Source: Bacillota bacterium
GTDB lineage: Bacteria > Bacillota_A > Clostridia > Lachnospirales > Lachnospiraceae
Direction of reading: 5' to 3'
DNA: 20,808 bases
Assembly: GCA_023443925.1 (NCBI GenBank)
Contig: JAEZSL010000041.1
Location: 1-20,808, forward strand
Under the pieces are notes generated by a model. That model was not told the origin of the DNA, ran no database searches, and was given only the letters and a program-made list of their open reading frames with translations. This document shows, one piece after another, positions 1 to 7,599 of this stretch. Each line of letters begins with the position of its first letter. Within the stretch, counting starts at the first letter, position 1. The position numbers and the translations under genes are program-made.

Positions 1-122
1 GCCCACGGACTTCCTTCAGATTCGTTCTCACGAACGACACCCTTGTCTTAGGCTATGCACTTTCCACTACTAGGATGTGCTAGGGACTTGAACCCATGAG
101 ATTGCGCCCATGCTGGGCGCAC
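1..122 (-). mobile_element. Group II intron, 5' end (domain I start), cut by the window edge
   Basis: Read on the minus strand, the sequence begins at 122 with GTGCGCCC, matching the bacterial group II intron 5' consensus GUGYG. It at once forms a perfect 7-bp hairpin (GCGCCCA / TGGGCGC, loop GCA). Further on it carries GGGTTCAAGTCCC, AAGACAAGGGTGTC and GAATCTGAAGGAAGTC, elements I recognise from domain I of clostridial group II introns. The rest of the ribozyme and any reverse transcriptase/maturase would lie left of the window. The 5' exon (123 upward) is a terminator hairpin followed by a T-rich stretch, the kind of site group IIC introns choose, but the intron class is an inference. The identification rests on remembered sequence patterns, not a search. 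Confidence 0.7.
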
Positions 123-127
123 CTAAC

Positions 128-166
128 AAAACCGCCTATGCCCTTATCGGTTATAGGCGGTTTTTT
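128..166. terminator. Bidirectional intrinsic terminator, target site of the intron
   Basis: A perfect 12-bp stem (AAAACCGCCTAT at 128-139 with ATAGGCGGTTTT at 153-164) encloses a 13-nt loop. TTTTTTG follows on the plus strand and TTTTGTTAG on the minus strand, so it can act both ways. The group II intron begins six bases beyond the minus-strand arm. The gene it originally served is not in the window. Confidence 0.75.
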
Positions 167-293
167 GTTTATTGCTTAAAGCATTTTGATTTGCTTCTAT
201 AGATCAAACTCCTGCCCGGTAAGGCCCTTTTTTGTTAGGATAAAAATTCATCTTTAGATGAGTCTTATATCACGTGCCTCCCCCGGAGGGTTT

Positions 294-322
294 TATCGAA
301 TAGGACGATTTCCTATACGATA
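294..322. repeat. Short inverted repeat, function unknown
   Basis: TATCGAATAGGA (294-305) and TCCTATACGATA (311-322) are complementary except at one position, with a 5-nt loop. It is followed by A residues on the plus strand and has no T-run on either side, so it is not an obvious terminator. It lies between two real terminators in a stretch (167-330) where I see no gene. It could be a mobile-element remnant. Confidence 0.4.
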
Positions 323-324
323 AA

Positions 325-368
325 AAATGACCTCAAAAAGTTAGATTTTTAGATCTGACTTTTTGAGG
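325..368 (-). terminator. Terminator of the glycerophosphotransferase operon
   Basis: CCTCAAAAAGTTAGA (331-345) pairs with TCTGACTTTTTGAGG (354-368) over 15 bp with one G-U wobble and an 8-nt loop. On the minus strand the stem is followed by TCATTTTTTA. It lies just past the stop of the gene at 427-1623, in the right orientation to end that operon. Confidence 0.8.
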
Positions 369-426
369 CCGGTTCATATATGCTAAACCCGGTGCTTTAT
401 TAACTAATTAACTGTAATTATGTTTA

Positions 427-1623
427 CTACTTATCTTTTTTTATGGTTTCCATTATCCGGTTTACCACACATTCAGAAGCTTTTCCGGTTTCATAGAGTG
501 TTAGTTTATTGAGAAATCCGTCCACGTCCTTTTGATATTTTGTATTCTCAAAGCTTTTCATATTTTCAATTAATTCACTCTCAGTCCGGGCTTTTTTATA
601 GGGAAGGTTATTATACTCAAAGTAGAAACCCCTTTCCCTTTCATACTCTTCCATGTCATAAGCATATAAAAATACCGGTTTTTTCATAAAGGAGAATTCA
701 AACATAAGATTGGAATAATCGGTTATCAATATATCTCCCGCCGTCATAAGTTCATAAATGTCCCGGTAATGGGATGCATTTATAATCTGGCTGTTATAAT
801 GGATAAACCCGCTTTGTCCGGATACCAGGGGATGCAGCCTTACTGCAATCACCCACCTGCCTCCAAATCTGTCCTCCAGAACTTTTAACAGTCTACTAAA
901 ATCCAGCTCATAGGGTTTCGTGTTATTAACCCCTTCCCGGTACGTGGGGGCATAGATGGCAATTTGCACCTCATCCTTGATTGCAAGCCTTTGCCGTACC
1001 TCCTTCTTTACCGAATCCGCCGGATTCAGCAGAATGTCATTTCTGGGACTGCCGCACTCTAAGATTTCTCCCTTATACCAGAAACTCCTCCGGTACATCT
1101 CCGTACAAAAATTGCTGTTGGATACATACAGATCCGTCATAGCAGAATCTCTTCTGGCATTGAAGGTATACTTGTGCCCTAACCGGTATTCATAGTCTTT
1201 TTCTATCTTTTTAAGAGAGATACCTCCATGCCAGGTCTGGATATAATACTGTCCTTTCCTTTTACGGATGTAATTCTCTTTCCGGTTATTATCCACCCAG
1301 ATTCTTGCTGTTGCCAAAGCATAAACAGCTTTCGGCGTATTGGTTTTTAACACGGTAATACCCTGCGGCGCATTGGCATTTTCCGGATGATTGGTTATAA
1401 ATATAATATCAAGCTTTCTGTGGGCATTTTTTCTTTTTACCAGTTCTTCCGCAATATATTTTGCATTATCTCCAAATCCCCAGACATTACAGATTACTAC
1501 TCTTGTCTTATGAATAGGGAACAGATGGCATATGTGAAATAATGTTACTATAAAAATATATCTTAGAAATTTATATATTTCCAGAACCTGCTTTGGTAAA
1601 ATCTGTTTGATCCGATTTCTCAT
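427..1623 (-). CDS. CDP-glycerol glycerophosphotransferase family protein (TagB/TagF-like)
   Basis: This 398-residue protein belongs to the family that transfers glycerol-phosphate from CDP-glycerol onto a lipid-linked or growing surface polymer at the inner membrane face. Family landmarks visible are WHGG (residues 131-134), GSPRND (191-196), YAPTYREG (224-231), VRLHP (261-265) and TDYSN (301-305). The N-terminal 40 residues are basic and hydrophobic, suiting membrane attachment, and there is no separate N-terminal glycosyltransferase domain. The start is supported by GGGAG six bases upstream. It is last in the operon, 14 bases after the glycosyltransferase and before a terminator. The sequence does not show whether it acts as a primase (TagB-like) or a polymerase (TagF-like). 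Confidence 0.88.
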   Translation of the reverse strand: MRNRIKQILPKQVLEIYKFLRYIFIVTLFHICHLFPIHKTRVVICNVWGFGDNAKYIAEELVKRKNAHRKLDIIFITNHPENANAPQGITVLKTNTPKAVYALATARIWVDNNRKENYIRKRKGQYYIQTWHGGISLKKIEKDYEYRLGHKYTFNARRDSAMTDLYVSNSNFCTEMYRRSFWYKGEILECGSPRNDILLNPADSVKKEVRQRLAIKDEVQIAIYAPTYREGVNNTKPYELDFSRLLKVLEDRFGGRWVIAVRLHPLVSGQSGFIHYNSQIINASHYRDIYELMTAGDILITDYSNLMFEFSFMKKPVFLYAYDMEEYERERGFYFEYNNLPYKKARTESELIENMKSFENTKYQKDVDGFLNKLTLYETGKASECVVNRIMETIKKDK

Positions 1624-1637
1624 CTCCCACTCCCAAC

Positions 1638-2807
1638 CTATAGCAAATTATTCAGTATTTCACTAAACTGCTTTGCGGATTTCTGCCAGCTTAAGGTTTG
1701 CAGATAACTTTCCGCGGTATTATGCATCTCTTCTAACACCTGGGGTTTCTCCATTGCCGCTTTTAATTTATGATATAAATCCTGATAAGACAATGAAATA
1801 AGAAGCGCGCTGTTTTCCGGGAAGAAATACGGGAAGGTTCCGTCTTCAAACTCAATTAAAGGCAGTCCGGTAGCCAGCATTTCGTATGGTACCAGTGATA
1901 TATTGCTCATGGAAGCTACCATACCGAAATCAGCCTTTTTATATAAAGCCAGCAATTCCTTTTTACCCAGCATACCCAGATTTTCACCTGCATCACAGCG
2001 GAAACTCTTATCTTCACCAAAATATTTGATGTTAAGATGAATGCCGTCCTTTTTATACTCTTCCTTTACCTGCTTTAACAGGTACTGGGTAATGCAGGGG
2101 AGTCTTTTTCCATAATACTTTAAATAAACTGCCAGGGTAAAATCTCTTTTCTTTGAATAAGCAGCATAGTCTCTGCGGCAGGTCGGGTATTCCTTTCTTT
2201 CGTAAGGAAATTCAATGGAGTCTACCGGTGAGACTATATTGCAGTTTTTTTCTACCATTTCCTTGTTCCAGGGTCCCAGGCTTACCATATGCAGTCCCTG
2301 CTCATAAGTCTTCCTGGCCATAAGGAAAAGCTCGCCAAAAGAATAAAAATACGGCTCATAATCCTGCAGAAAATACATTTTATAACCTTTCATTTTTTTG
2401 GCAAAGGCTACGGTATCCCAGGAACTAGCTATGACGATATCCGAATTTAATTTATCCAGATATTTATTCGTATACATTTCGCCCTGATAAGTGCTTAAAT
2501 TACAGGCGGCACATTCCTGCATATCGGATTTGCTCTGGGGCTTGTACACGATATATCCAACCTGGTATCCTAATTTTGATAATTCGGTGCCAAGCCGCAG
2601 GATGGAGGTCTGGCCTCCGTTATATTTCGCCATACGTTCGATTACAAAAGTGATTTTTTGAATCTTGCCAGGTTTACTGTTTTGAATAACCGACGAATCA
2701 TAACTGCTCAGTCTTTCATTTACCTGTCTTTTTTCAACAACTGCCTGAAGGCTGTGGTAGATTCCTTTGACTTTAATTTTTAAACTGCTTTTCCACTTAT
2801 TGATCAT
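1638..2807 (-). CDS. Glycosyltransferase, GT4 / WsaF-like
   Basis: This 389-residue protein reads as a two-domain GT-B glycosyltransferase. The N-terminal part has IERMAKYNGGQTSILRLG, typical of the nucleotide-sugar glycosyltransferase opening, and FLQDYEPYFYSFGE, a motif I associate with WsaF-type (rhamnosyl-) transferases. The C-terminal part has the usual GT4 region (GMVASMSNISLVPYEMLATGLPLIEFEDG). It probably adds a sugar to the polymer made by the neighbouring CDP-glycerol enzymes, but donor and acceptor cannot be read from sequence. The start is supported by GGAAAGG upstream of the ATG. It is separated from the upstream glycerophosphotransferase by a 500-base intergenic region holding a minisatellite, so it may have its own promoter. 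Confidence 0.8.
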   Translation of the reverse strand: MINKWKSSLKIKVKGIYHSLQAVVEKRQVNERLSSYDSSVIQNSKPGKIQKITFVIERMAKYNGGQTSILRLGTELSKLGYQVGYIVYKPQSKSDMQECAACNLSTYQGEMYTNKYLDKLNSDIVIASSWDTVAFAKKMKGYKMYFLQDYEPYFYSFGELFLMARKTYEQGLHMVSLGPWNKEMVEKNCNIVSPVDSIEFPYERKEYPTCRRDYAAYSKKRDFTLAVYLKYYGKRLPCITQYLLKQVKEEYKKDGIHLNIKYFGEDKSFRCDAGENLGMLGKKELLALYKKADFGMVASMSNISLVPYEMLATGLPLIEFEDGTFPYFFPENSALLISLSYQDLYHKLKAAMEKPQVLEEMHNTAESYLQTLSWQKSAKQFSEILNNLL

Positions 2808-3040
2808 ACACTTACCTTTCCGTAAAATCTTCTTATTGGGATTCCCAAATTTTATACAAGTACACCTGGTTTATTGCGGATATTGCCACGTGTTATCTAA
2901 CAGTTTTTAAACGATAGCTATTAAAAATTTCATATATGAACTAATTCCTATTAAAAATCCTTAAATATGAATACATTTATAAGAATTTTTATTTTAAGTA
3001 TTTTTATTTAAGCATTTTTATTTAAGTATTTTTGTTTTAA
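2808..3040. other. A+T-rich intergenic stretch with degenerate short repeats, no gene
   Basis: No credible coding frame is seen on either strand. A 14-bp unit (ATTTAAGTATTTTT and variants) recurs about four times between 2990 and 3046, running into the 17-bp array next to it. Two imperfect copies of a segment starting CTATTAAAAAT lie near 2918 and 2947. On the minus strand TATAAA follows TTG shortly before the glycosyltransferase gene, but no good -35 element is in place, so I do not call a promoter. Confidence 0.5.
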
Positions 3041-3303
3041 GTATTTCAATCTTTCTGGCATTTCAATCTTTCTGGCATTTCAATCTTTCTGGTATTTCGA
3101 GCTTTCTGATATTTCAATCTTATTGATATTTCAAGCTTTCTGGGTTTTCAAGCTTTCTGGTATTTCAAGCTTTTTGGTATTTCAATCTTTGTAGTATTTC
3201 AATCTTTCTGGTTTTTCAAGCTTTCTGGTTTTCAATCTTTCTGGTATTTCAAGCCTTCTGGTATTTCAAGCTTTCTGGTTTTTCAAGCTTTCTGGTTTTT
3301 CAA
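3041..3303. repeat. Tandem minisatellite, 17-bp unit, about 15 copies
   Basis: Plus-strand unit consensus is GTATTTCAAGCTTTCTG, with TCAATC/TCAAGC and GTATTT/GTTTTT variants. I count 15 units plus a partial one, all 17 bp except one with a single-base deletion near 3228. There are no spacers between units, so it is not CRISPR. The unit length is not a multiple of three and stops are frequent, so it is not a coding repeat. The array ends only 6 bases from the stop codon of the glycerophosphotransferase gene at 3310 and has no separate terminator visible. Confidence 0.92.
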
Positions 3304-3309
3304 ACAATT

Positions 3310-4572
3310 TTAATTAGCGGAAACCGTATCCGTAACCGTATGGATCTCCTGTATAAGCTCTACGACTTTCTGTGATGCCTTACCGTCATCCGCATGGTTG
3401 TATTTATTATGAAATGCCTCATATTTGGCAGCAAAATCTTCCTGATTATAATTTAATATAGAATCAATTAACTCTTGTGTTGTCCGGGTAATTGGCCCTG
3501 GGGCTTCCTCTAAGAAATCGAAGTAAAAACCTCTTAAATTGTCTTTGTAATCTTCCAGATCATATGCAAAAAACAGCATTGGCCTTCTTAACAAACTGTA
3601 ATCGAACATAACGGAGGAGTAGTCTGTGATCATCATATCCGATACCAGATATAACTGGGCTATATCCTCACACATATCATATTTATAAATAAAGTCCTTA
3701 TATGCTGTCCAGTCCAGGTTTTCTTTCACCAGATAATGATATTTTACGATACAGACATATTCATCACCTAATTGTTCCCGGAATAAATCAAAATCCAGCG
3801 CCTGGGTGAATTTGTAGGCACCTTTTTCATAATATTCATTATCCCGCCAGGTAGGGGCATACAGCAGTACCTTTTTATCCGGAGGCAGACCCATTTTCTT
3901 CTTTAGTTCCGCTATATATTCTTCGTGGTTGCCGGATATAAGAATGTCATTTCTGGGATATCCGATTTCCAGCATTGTCTTATCAAAGGCAAATGCACTT
4001 TTAAAAATCTCTGTGGAAAACCGGTTCTGGGATACTAAGTAATCCCAGGTTCTTGTATTCTTATAGAATTTCTGCTTATATTTCTCAATATCGGTTTCTC
4101 CGGCCATATTGACGTATTCCATATCCAGCGCCAGTTTTTTAAGCGGTGTGCCATGCCAGGTCTGTATATAATGCACATTTTTTCGTTTTATGATATAATT
4201 TGGCTGCCGGCTGTCACAAACCCATATTCCGGCCACACCCATTATCATAAAATAAAGGGTTCTGGTCCTTCTGAGTTTTTTGGCATTCCCAGGTATACTG
4301 ATACTGGTATCATCCAGTATGACATAGCACCGGTACTTTTTATCCAGGCCCTGCCGCACCATTTCTTCATAGATGCACCTGGGATTACCGGTATAGTTTC
4401 TGCCCATGTTACTTTCAAAAATAATAATATCCTTCTGTACAGGTATAATTTTTGTTTCAATATGGTATAGATGAAGAACTGCTCTTCTGCCAATTCTTTT
4501 TATTTTTTTTAAGGCTTGTCCGATTTTCTTTTTGACTTCCTTCTTTATCTGCTCTAAATCCGGTAATTCCAT
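3310..4572 (-). CDS. CDP-glycerol glycerophosphotransferase (TagF/TagB-like)
   Basis: This 420-residue member of the CDP-glycerol glycerophosphotransferase family acts in synthesis of a glycerol-phosphate surface polymer at the cytoplasmic membrane. Landmarks are WHGTP (139-143), GYPRND (204-209), YAPTWRDNEYYEKG (238-251), KYHYLV (277-282, the HYL form seen in TagF rather than HPL) and TDYSS (316-320). The N-terminus (residues 9-30) is strongly basic, suiting peripheral membrane binding. The start is supported by AGGAG eight bases upstream. It follows tagD by 11 bases, so CDP-glycerol synthesis and use are co-transcribed. Together with the 398-residue paralogue it may supply primase and polymerase activities, an inference from gene pairing only. 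Confidence 0.9.
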   Translation of the reverse strand: MELPDLEQIKKEVKKKIGQALKKIKRIGRRAVLHLYHIETKIIPVQKDIIIFESNMGRNYTGNPRCIYEEMVRQGLDKKYRCYVILDDTSISIPGNAKKLRRTRTLYFMIMGVAGIWVCDSRQPNYIIKRKNVHYIQTWHGTPLKKLALDMEYVNMAGETDIEKYKQKFYKNTRTWDYLVSQNRFSTEIFKSAFAFDKTMLEIGYPRNDILISGNHEEYIAELKKKMGLPPDKKVLLYAPTWRDNEYYEKGAYKFTQALDFDLFREQLGDEYVCIVKYHYLVKENLDWTAYKDFIYKYDMCEDIAQLYLVSDMMITDYSSVMFDYSLLRRPMLFFAYDLEDYKDNLRGFYFDFLEEAPGPITRTTQELIDSILNYNQEDFAAKYEAFHNKYNHADDGKASQKVVELIQEIHTVTDTVSAN

Positions 4573-4583
4573 GTGAACATCTC

Positions 4584-4985
4584 CTATTTGACTTTTGCAC
4601 CTAAGTGTAAATCCTTTTTAATCTTGGTGGTGGAAATTCCTTCTGTTCTGGGTAAATAAACTACTTCGCAATAATCCTTCAGGAAATCAAATTCCCCACT
4701 CCAATCATCACCCATTACAAATACATCAATATTATTATCTACCACATCATCAATCTTCTGCTCCCAGTTATATTCCGGAATTACCTCGTCTACATACTTT
4801 ATTGCTTCCAATATGATTTTTCTGTCTTCATAGGAGTGGTATGCCGTTTTATGTTTAATCGCGTTAAATTCGTCGGAGGATAAGACTACCACAAGATAGT
4901 CCCCCATTTCTTTTGCTCTTCTAAGTAAGTTGATGTGTCCCACGTGAATTAAATCATAAGTTCCGTAAGTAATTACTTTTTTCAT
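4584..4985 (-). CDS. tagD: Glycerol-3-phosphate cytidylyltransferase
   Basis: It makes CDP-glycerol from CTP and sn-glycerol-3-phosphate, the donor for the adjacent transferases. The 133-residue protein is close in length to Bacillus TagD and strongly resembles it. It has GTYDLIHVGH (residues 8-17) with the HxGH nucleotide-binding motif (H14, H17), VMGDDW, and the C-terminal signature RTEGISTT. An upstream in-frame ATG at 4994 would add MGI but leaves only two bases after the AAAGG ribosome binding site. Starting at 4985 gives the canonical MKKVITYGT N-terminus. It is the first gene of the polymer operon. No confident promoter was found in front of it, although TATAAT is present around 5010. 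Confidence 0.95.
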   Translation of the reverse strand: MKKVITYGTYDLIHVGHINLLRRAKEMGDYLVVVLSSDEFNAIKHKTAYHSYEDRKIILEAIKYVDEVIPEYNWEQKIDDVVDNNIDVFVMGDDWSGEFDFLKDYCEVVYLPRTEGISTTKIKKDLHLGAKVK

Positions 4986-5132
4986 AATACCCATTACCTT
5001 TCTTCTTTAAATTATATTAGCTTATATAGATAAGTTTCATCCTGGTCCTGATACCATGCAGCTGCCAAATTGATACCTCAGCGGCATAACTAGAACCGAT
5101 TGGCTTAAAAAAGCTTTATACAACAGAAAACA

Positions 5133-5174
5133 GAGGATACCCCAAGTCTGAAAACTTGGCCGCTTCGTATCCTC
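5133..5174 (-). terminator. Probable leuA terminator
   Basis: GAGGATAC (5133-5140) pairs with GTATCCTC (5167-5174), and inside it CCAAGT pairs with ACTTGG, giving a two-tier hairpin. On the minus strand it is followed by a moderately U-rich TGTTTTCTGTTG. It lies about 50 bases past the leuA stop and before tagD, in position to separate the two units. Confidence 0.6.
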
Positions 5175-5221
5175 CATTTGTTTTGCCTCAGGCTATAAGA
5201 TTTTAATTCTTAATGTATTTT

Positions 5222-6886
5222 TTATTGTAATCTGTTAACGGCGCTAAAGACAGCACGTATGGAAGCCCTTGTTATATTGGAACTAATACCTGCGCCGAAT
5301 ACGGCTTTACCGGATTTTTTATCCAACAGCTGAACATAGGCAGCTGCCTGTGCATTGGAACCTTCTCCAAGTGCATGCTCCGAATAATCCAGCACCTTAA
5401 TATCCATACCCAATTCTTTAATGAGTCCGCGCTGTACCGCATCGATGGGGCCGTTACCGGTTGCTTCATAGTTTCTTTCTATACCCTTGTCCGTATAAGT
5501 AACGATGGCACGGGTATCAAAGGCGGTATCGATGCCGGACAGATCTTCAAATCTGCAGCTTCTAAAATGCAGCGGCTCCTTTCTGTCCAGATAATTAATC
5601 TTAAATTCCTCCATAATCTGTTTGGGAGCTACTTCACCGCTTTTTTCCGATATAGATTGGATGATATCGGCAAATTCCTTATGCATTCCTTTTGGAAGCT
5701 TAAAGCCATAGCTGGTTTCCATAATAAAGGCTACGCCGCCTTTGCCCGACTGGCTGTTAATACGGACAATCGGTTCGTATTTTCTGCCGATATCAGCCGG
5801 ATCGATGGGAAGATAAGGCACTGCCCATATTTGGCTTTTTCTTTCATGCATGGCTTTGACGCCTTTATTAATGGCATCCTGATGAGATCCCGAAAATGCG
5901 GTAAATACCAGTTTACCGGCATATGGGTGCCGCGGATGTACGGGAATCTTACAGCAGCGCTCATAAACTTCTATTATTTCATTTATATTATCAATTTCCA
6001 ATTCAGGGTTAATTCCCTGTGAAAACATGTTATAAGCAAGAGTCAATATATCCACATTACCGGTCCGTTCGCCGTTACCAAATAAGGTTCCTTCCACACG
6101 GTCCGCCCCGGCAAGGAGTGCCAGTTCTGATATAGCAACACCGGTTCCCCTGTCATTATGGGGATGTACGCTTAATATAATACTATCTCTGTTTTTTAAA
6201 TGGGTGTTCATCCACTCAATCTGATCTGCATAAACATTGGGAGTATTCATCTCAACGGTAGCCGGAAGATTAAAGATCATCTTTTTATCCGGAGCCGGTT
6301 CCCAGACTTCCTGCACCGCAGTACAGATTTCAAGCGCAAAATCCAGTTCCGTACCGGTAAAGCTCTCGGGTGAATATTCCAGAATAATGCTGCCCGGAAA
6401 CTCCCTTGCATACTCTTTTACCAGTTTAGTACCCTCTATGGCAATCTGCTTGATTTCTTCTCTCGACATACCAAACACCACATCCCTTTGCAGGGCGGAA
6501 GTGGAGTTATAGATATGAACAATGGCTTTTTTCACACCTTGCAGCGCTTCAAAAGTTCTCTTTAATAAGTGCTCCCGGCACTGTACTAAAACCTGTATCA
6601 CTACATCATCCGGAATTAACTTTCTGTCAACCAATTGCCTTAAAAAATCAAATTCGATCTGGGAGGCGGAAGGAAAGCCCACTTCAATTTCTTTAAACCC
6701 TAACTTCACCAGTAAATTAAAAAACTCAATCTTTTCTTCTACTACCATAGGCTCAATTAAAGCCTGATTACCATCTCTTAAATCCACACTGCACCAGACC
6801 GGTGCTTTTTCTATCTGTTTATCCGGCCAATGTCTCTGTGGATAATCTATAACAGGAACTCTCTGATACCGATTATAATTTAACAT
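5222..6886 (-). CDS. leuA: 2-isopropylmalate synthase (long, LeuA2-type form)
   Basis: It condenses acetyl-CoA with 2-oxoisovalerate to 2-isopropylmalate, the first committed step of leucine synthesis in the cytosol. The 554-residue protein has the HMGL-like TIM-barrel with SVDLRDGNQAL (33-43, metal ligand D38) and SVHPHNDRGTG (239-249, ligands H241 and H243). GNGERTGNVDI follows, and a C-terminal LeuA regulatory domain (about 420-554) contains GNGPIDAVQRG and GEGSNAQAAAYVQ, which normally binds leucine for feedback inhibition. The start is supported by AGGAGG upstream. It stands alone, with no leuB/C/D nearby, behind a leader containing hairpin repeats. No T-box signature was seen. Confidence 0.96.
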   Translation of the reverse strand: MLNYNRYQRVPVIDYPQRHWPDKQIEKAPVWCSVDLRDGNQALIEPMVVEEKIEFFNLLVKLGFKEIEVGFPSASQIEFDFLRQLVDRKLIPDDVVIQVLVQCREHLLKRTFEALQGVKKAIVHIYNSTSALQRDVVFGMSREEIKQIAIEGTKLVKEYAREFPGSIILEYSPESFTGTELDFALEICTAVQEVWEPAPDKKMIFNLPATVEMNTPNVYADQIEWMNTHLKNRDSIILSVHPHNDRGTGVAISELALLAGADRVEGTLFGNGERTGNVDILTLAYNMFSQGINPELEIDNINEIIEVYERCCKIPVHPRHPYAGKLVFTAFSGSHQDAINKGVKAMHERKSQIWAVPYLPIDPADIGRKYEPIVRINSQSGKGGVAFIMETSYGFKLPKGMHKEFADIIQSISEKSGEVAPKQIMEEFKINYLDRKEPLHFRSCRFEDLSGIDTAFDTRAIVTYTDKGIERNYEATGNGPIDAVQRGLIKELGMDIKVLDYSEHALGEGSNAQAAAYVQLLDKKSGKAVFGAGISSNITRASIRAVFSAVNRLQ

Positions 6887-7010
6887 GATAACTTCCTCCT
6901 GATGTCATTATCAAGTACAGCTTTCTGCCAATCCATTTGCATCGGATATGAAAATAAACACTTCTGTACTAGTGTAAGCTGCAGCCGCTTTTCTATTCAT
7001 CCGTTTAACC

Positions 7011-7151
7011 AGACGATGCGTCCAAAATATAATGGATGATGCATCCTAAATAATTGAATGATGCATCCTAAATAATTGGATGATGCATCCTAAAATAATT
7101 GGATGATGCATCCTAAATAATTGGATGATGCATCCTAAATAAATGGATGAA
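7011..7151. repeat. Row of about six 22-bp hairpin repeats in the leuA leader
   Basis: Units start near 7011, 7034, 7056, 7078, 7101 and 7123, with a partial unit near 7145, so the period is 22-23 bp. The core is GGATGATGCATCC, a mini-hairpin GGATG-ATG-CATCC, joined by TAAATAATT. One copy reads GAATG, which weakens its stem. The copy at 7011 reads GACG-ATG-CGTC, in which two changes keep the pairing. The array lies about 125-265 bases upstream of the leuA start and downstream of the HPr stop at 7254. Remaining bases of the gap (6887-7010 and 7152-7253) show no gene. Confidence 0.9.
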
Positions 7152-7253
7152 GTAAGCTAGCCTAAAACTTTGCAGCATAGCAGGCAGATTACGCTGTATA
7201 TATTGATAACAACCAGGGCGGGCTATTTGTTTCCCTCTGACTCACTACAGGTT

Positions 7254-7529
7254 TTAATCCGGCAGTTCTTCACCCAAACCGGATTCTATGGCTTTTGTAA
7301 GGACTTCAAGAGCTTCTGTTTCATCCTCTCCTTCACAGATTAATTCTATTTCATCGCCGGTTTTAATACATGCACCTAACACGCCTAAAACACTTTTTGC
7401 ATTGGCAGTTGTATCCCTGAATCGAATATTTATCCTGGACTGGAATGCTATGGCTGTTTTGCACAGAATTCCAGCCGGCCGTAAATGTAATCCGGTAGGA
7501 TTTTTTACTACTACCTTACTACTTACCAT
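7254..7529 (-). CDS. HPr-type phosphocarrier protein of the phosphotransferase system
   Basis: It relays phosphate from enzyme I to sugar-specific EIIA proteins in the cytosol. In Firmicutes it also acts in carbon catabolite control when phosphorylated on serine. The 91-residue protein carries the active-site motif GLHLRPAG with His15 and the regulatory site NAKSVLGVLGA with Ser46, both at standard positions. It is therefore HPr rather than Crh, which lacks His15. The tail is slightly longer and more acidic (EGEDETEALEVL...GEELPD) than in Bacillus HPr. GGAGG precedes the ATG. It sits 70 bases after cdaR with no clear terminator between them, so it may be the last gene of the cda operon. Whether it is the main ptsH of the cell cannot be told here. 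Confidence 0.9.
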   Translation of the reverse strand: MVSSKVVVKNPTGLHLRPAGILCKTAIAFQSRINIRFRDTTANAKSVLGVLGACIKTGDEIELICEGEDETEALEVLTKAIESGLGEELPD

Positions 7530-7599
7530 ATTTCTACCTCCTATGAACCGCCTTTGGTTATTTGTATGTATTCAATCCGCACTCCGGTTTCCTTCTTCC

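Noticed and set aside
60..105. GGGTTCAAGTCCC on the minus strand looks like a tRNA T-arm
   Set aside because: No acceptor stem, D-arm or anticodon arm can be built around it, and the surrounding sequence matches the group II intron 5' region.
3041..3303. CRISPR array
   Set aside because: Units are only 17 bp and directly abutting with no unique spacers, and no cas genes are present.
5375..6022. 215-residue plus-strand open frame within leuA
   Set aside because: It is antisense to a clearly conserved enzyme, has no supporting ribosome binding site or family signature, and is typical of mirror frames.
6887..7253. T-box riboswitch or leucine leader peptide for leuA
   Set aside because: No T-box antiterminator signature was found. 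The only short frame overlapping the leuA start (MDWQKAVLDNDIRRKLSC) lacks a leucine run and a ribosome binding site.
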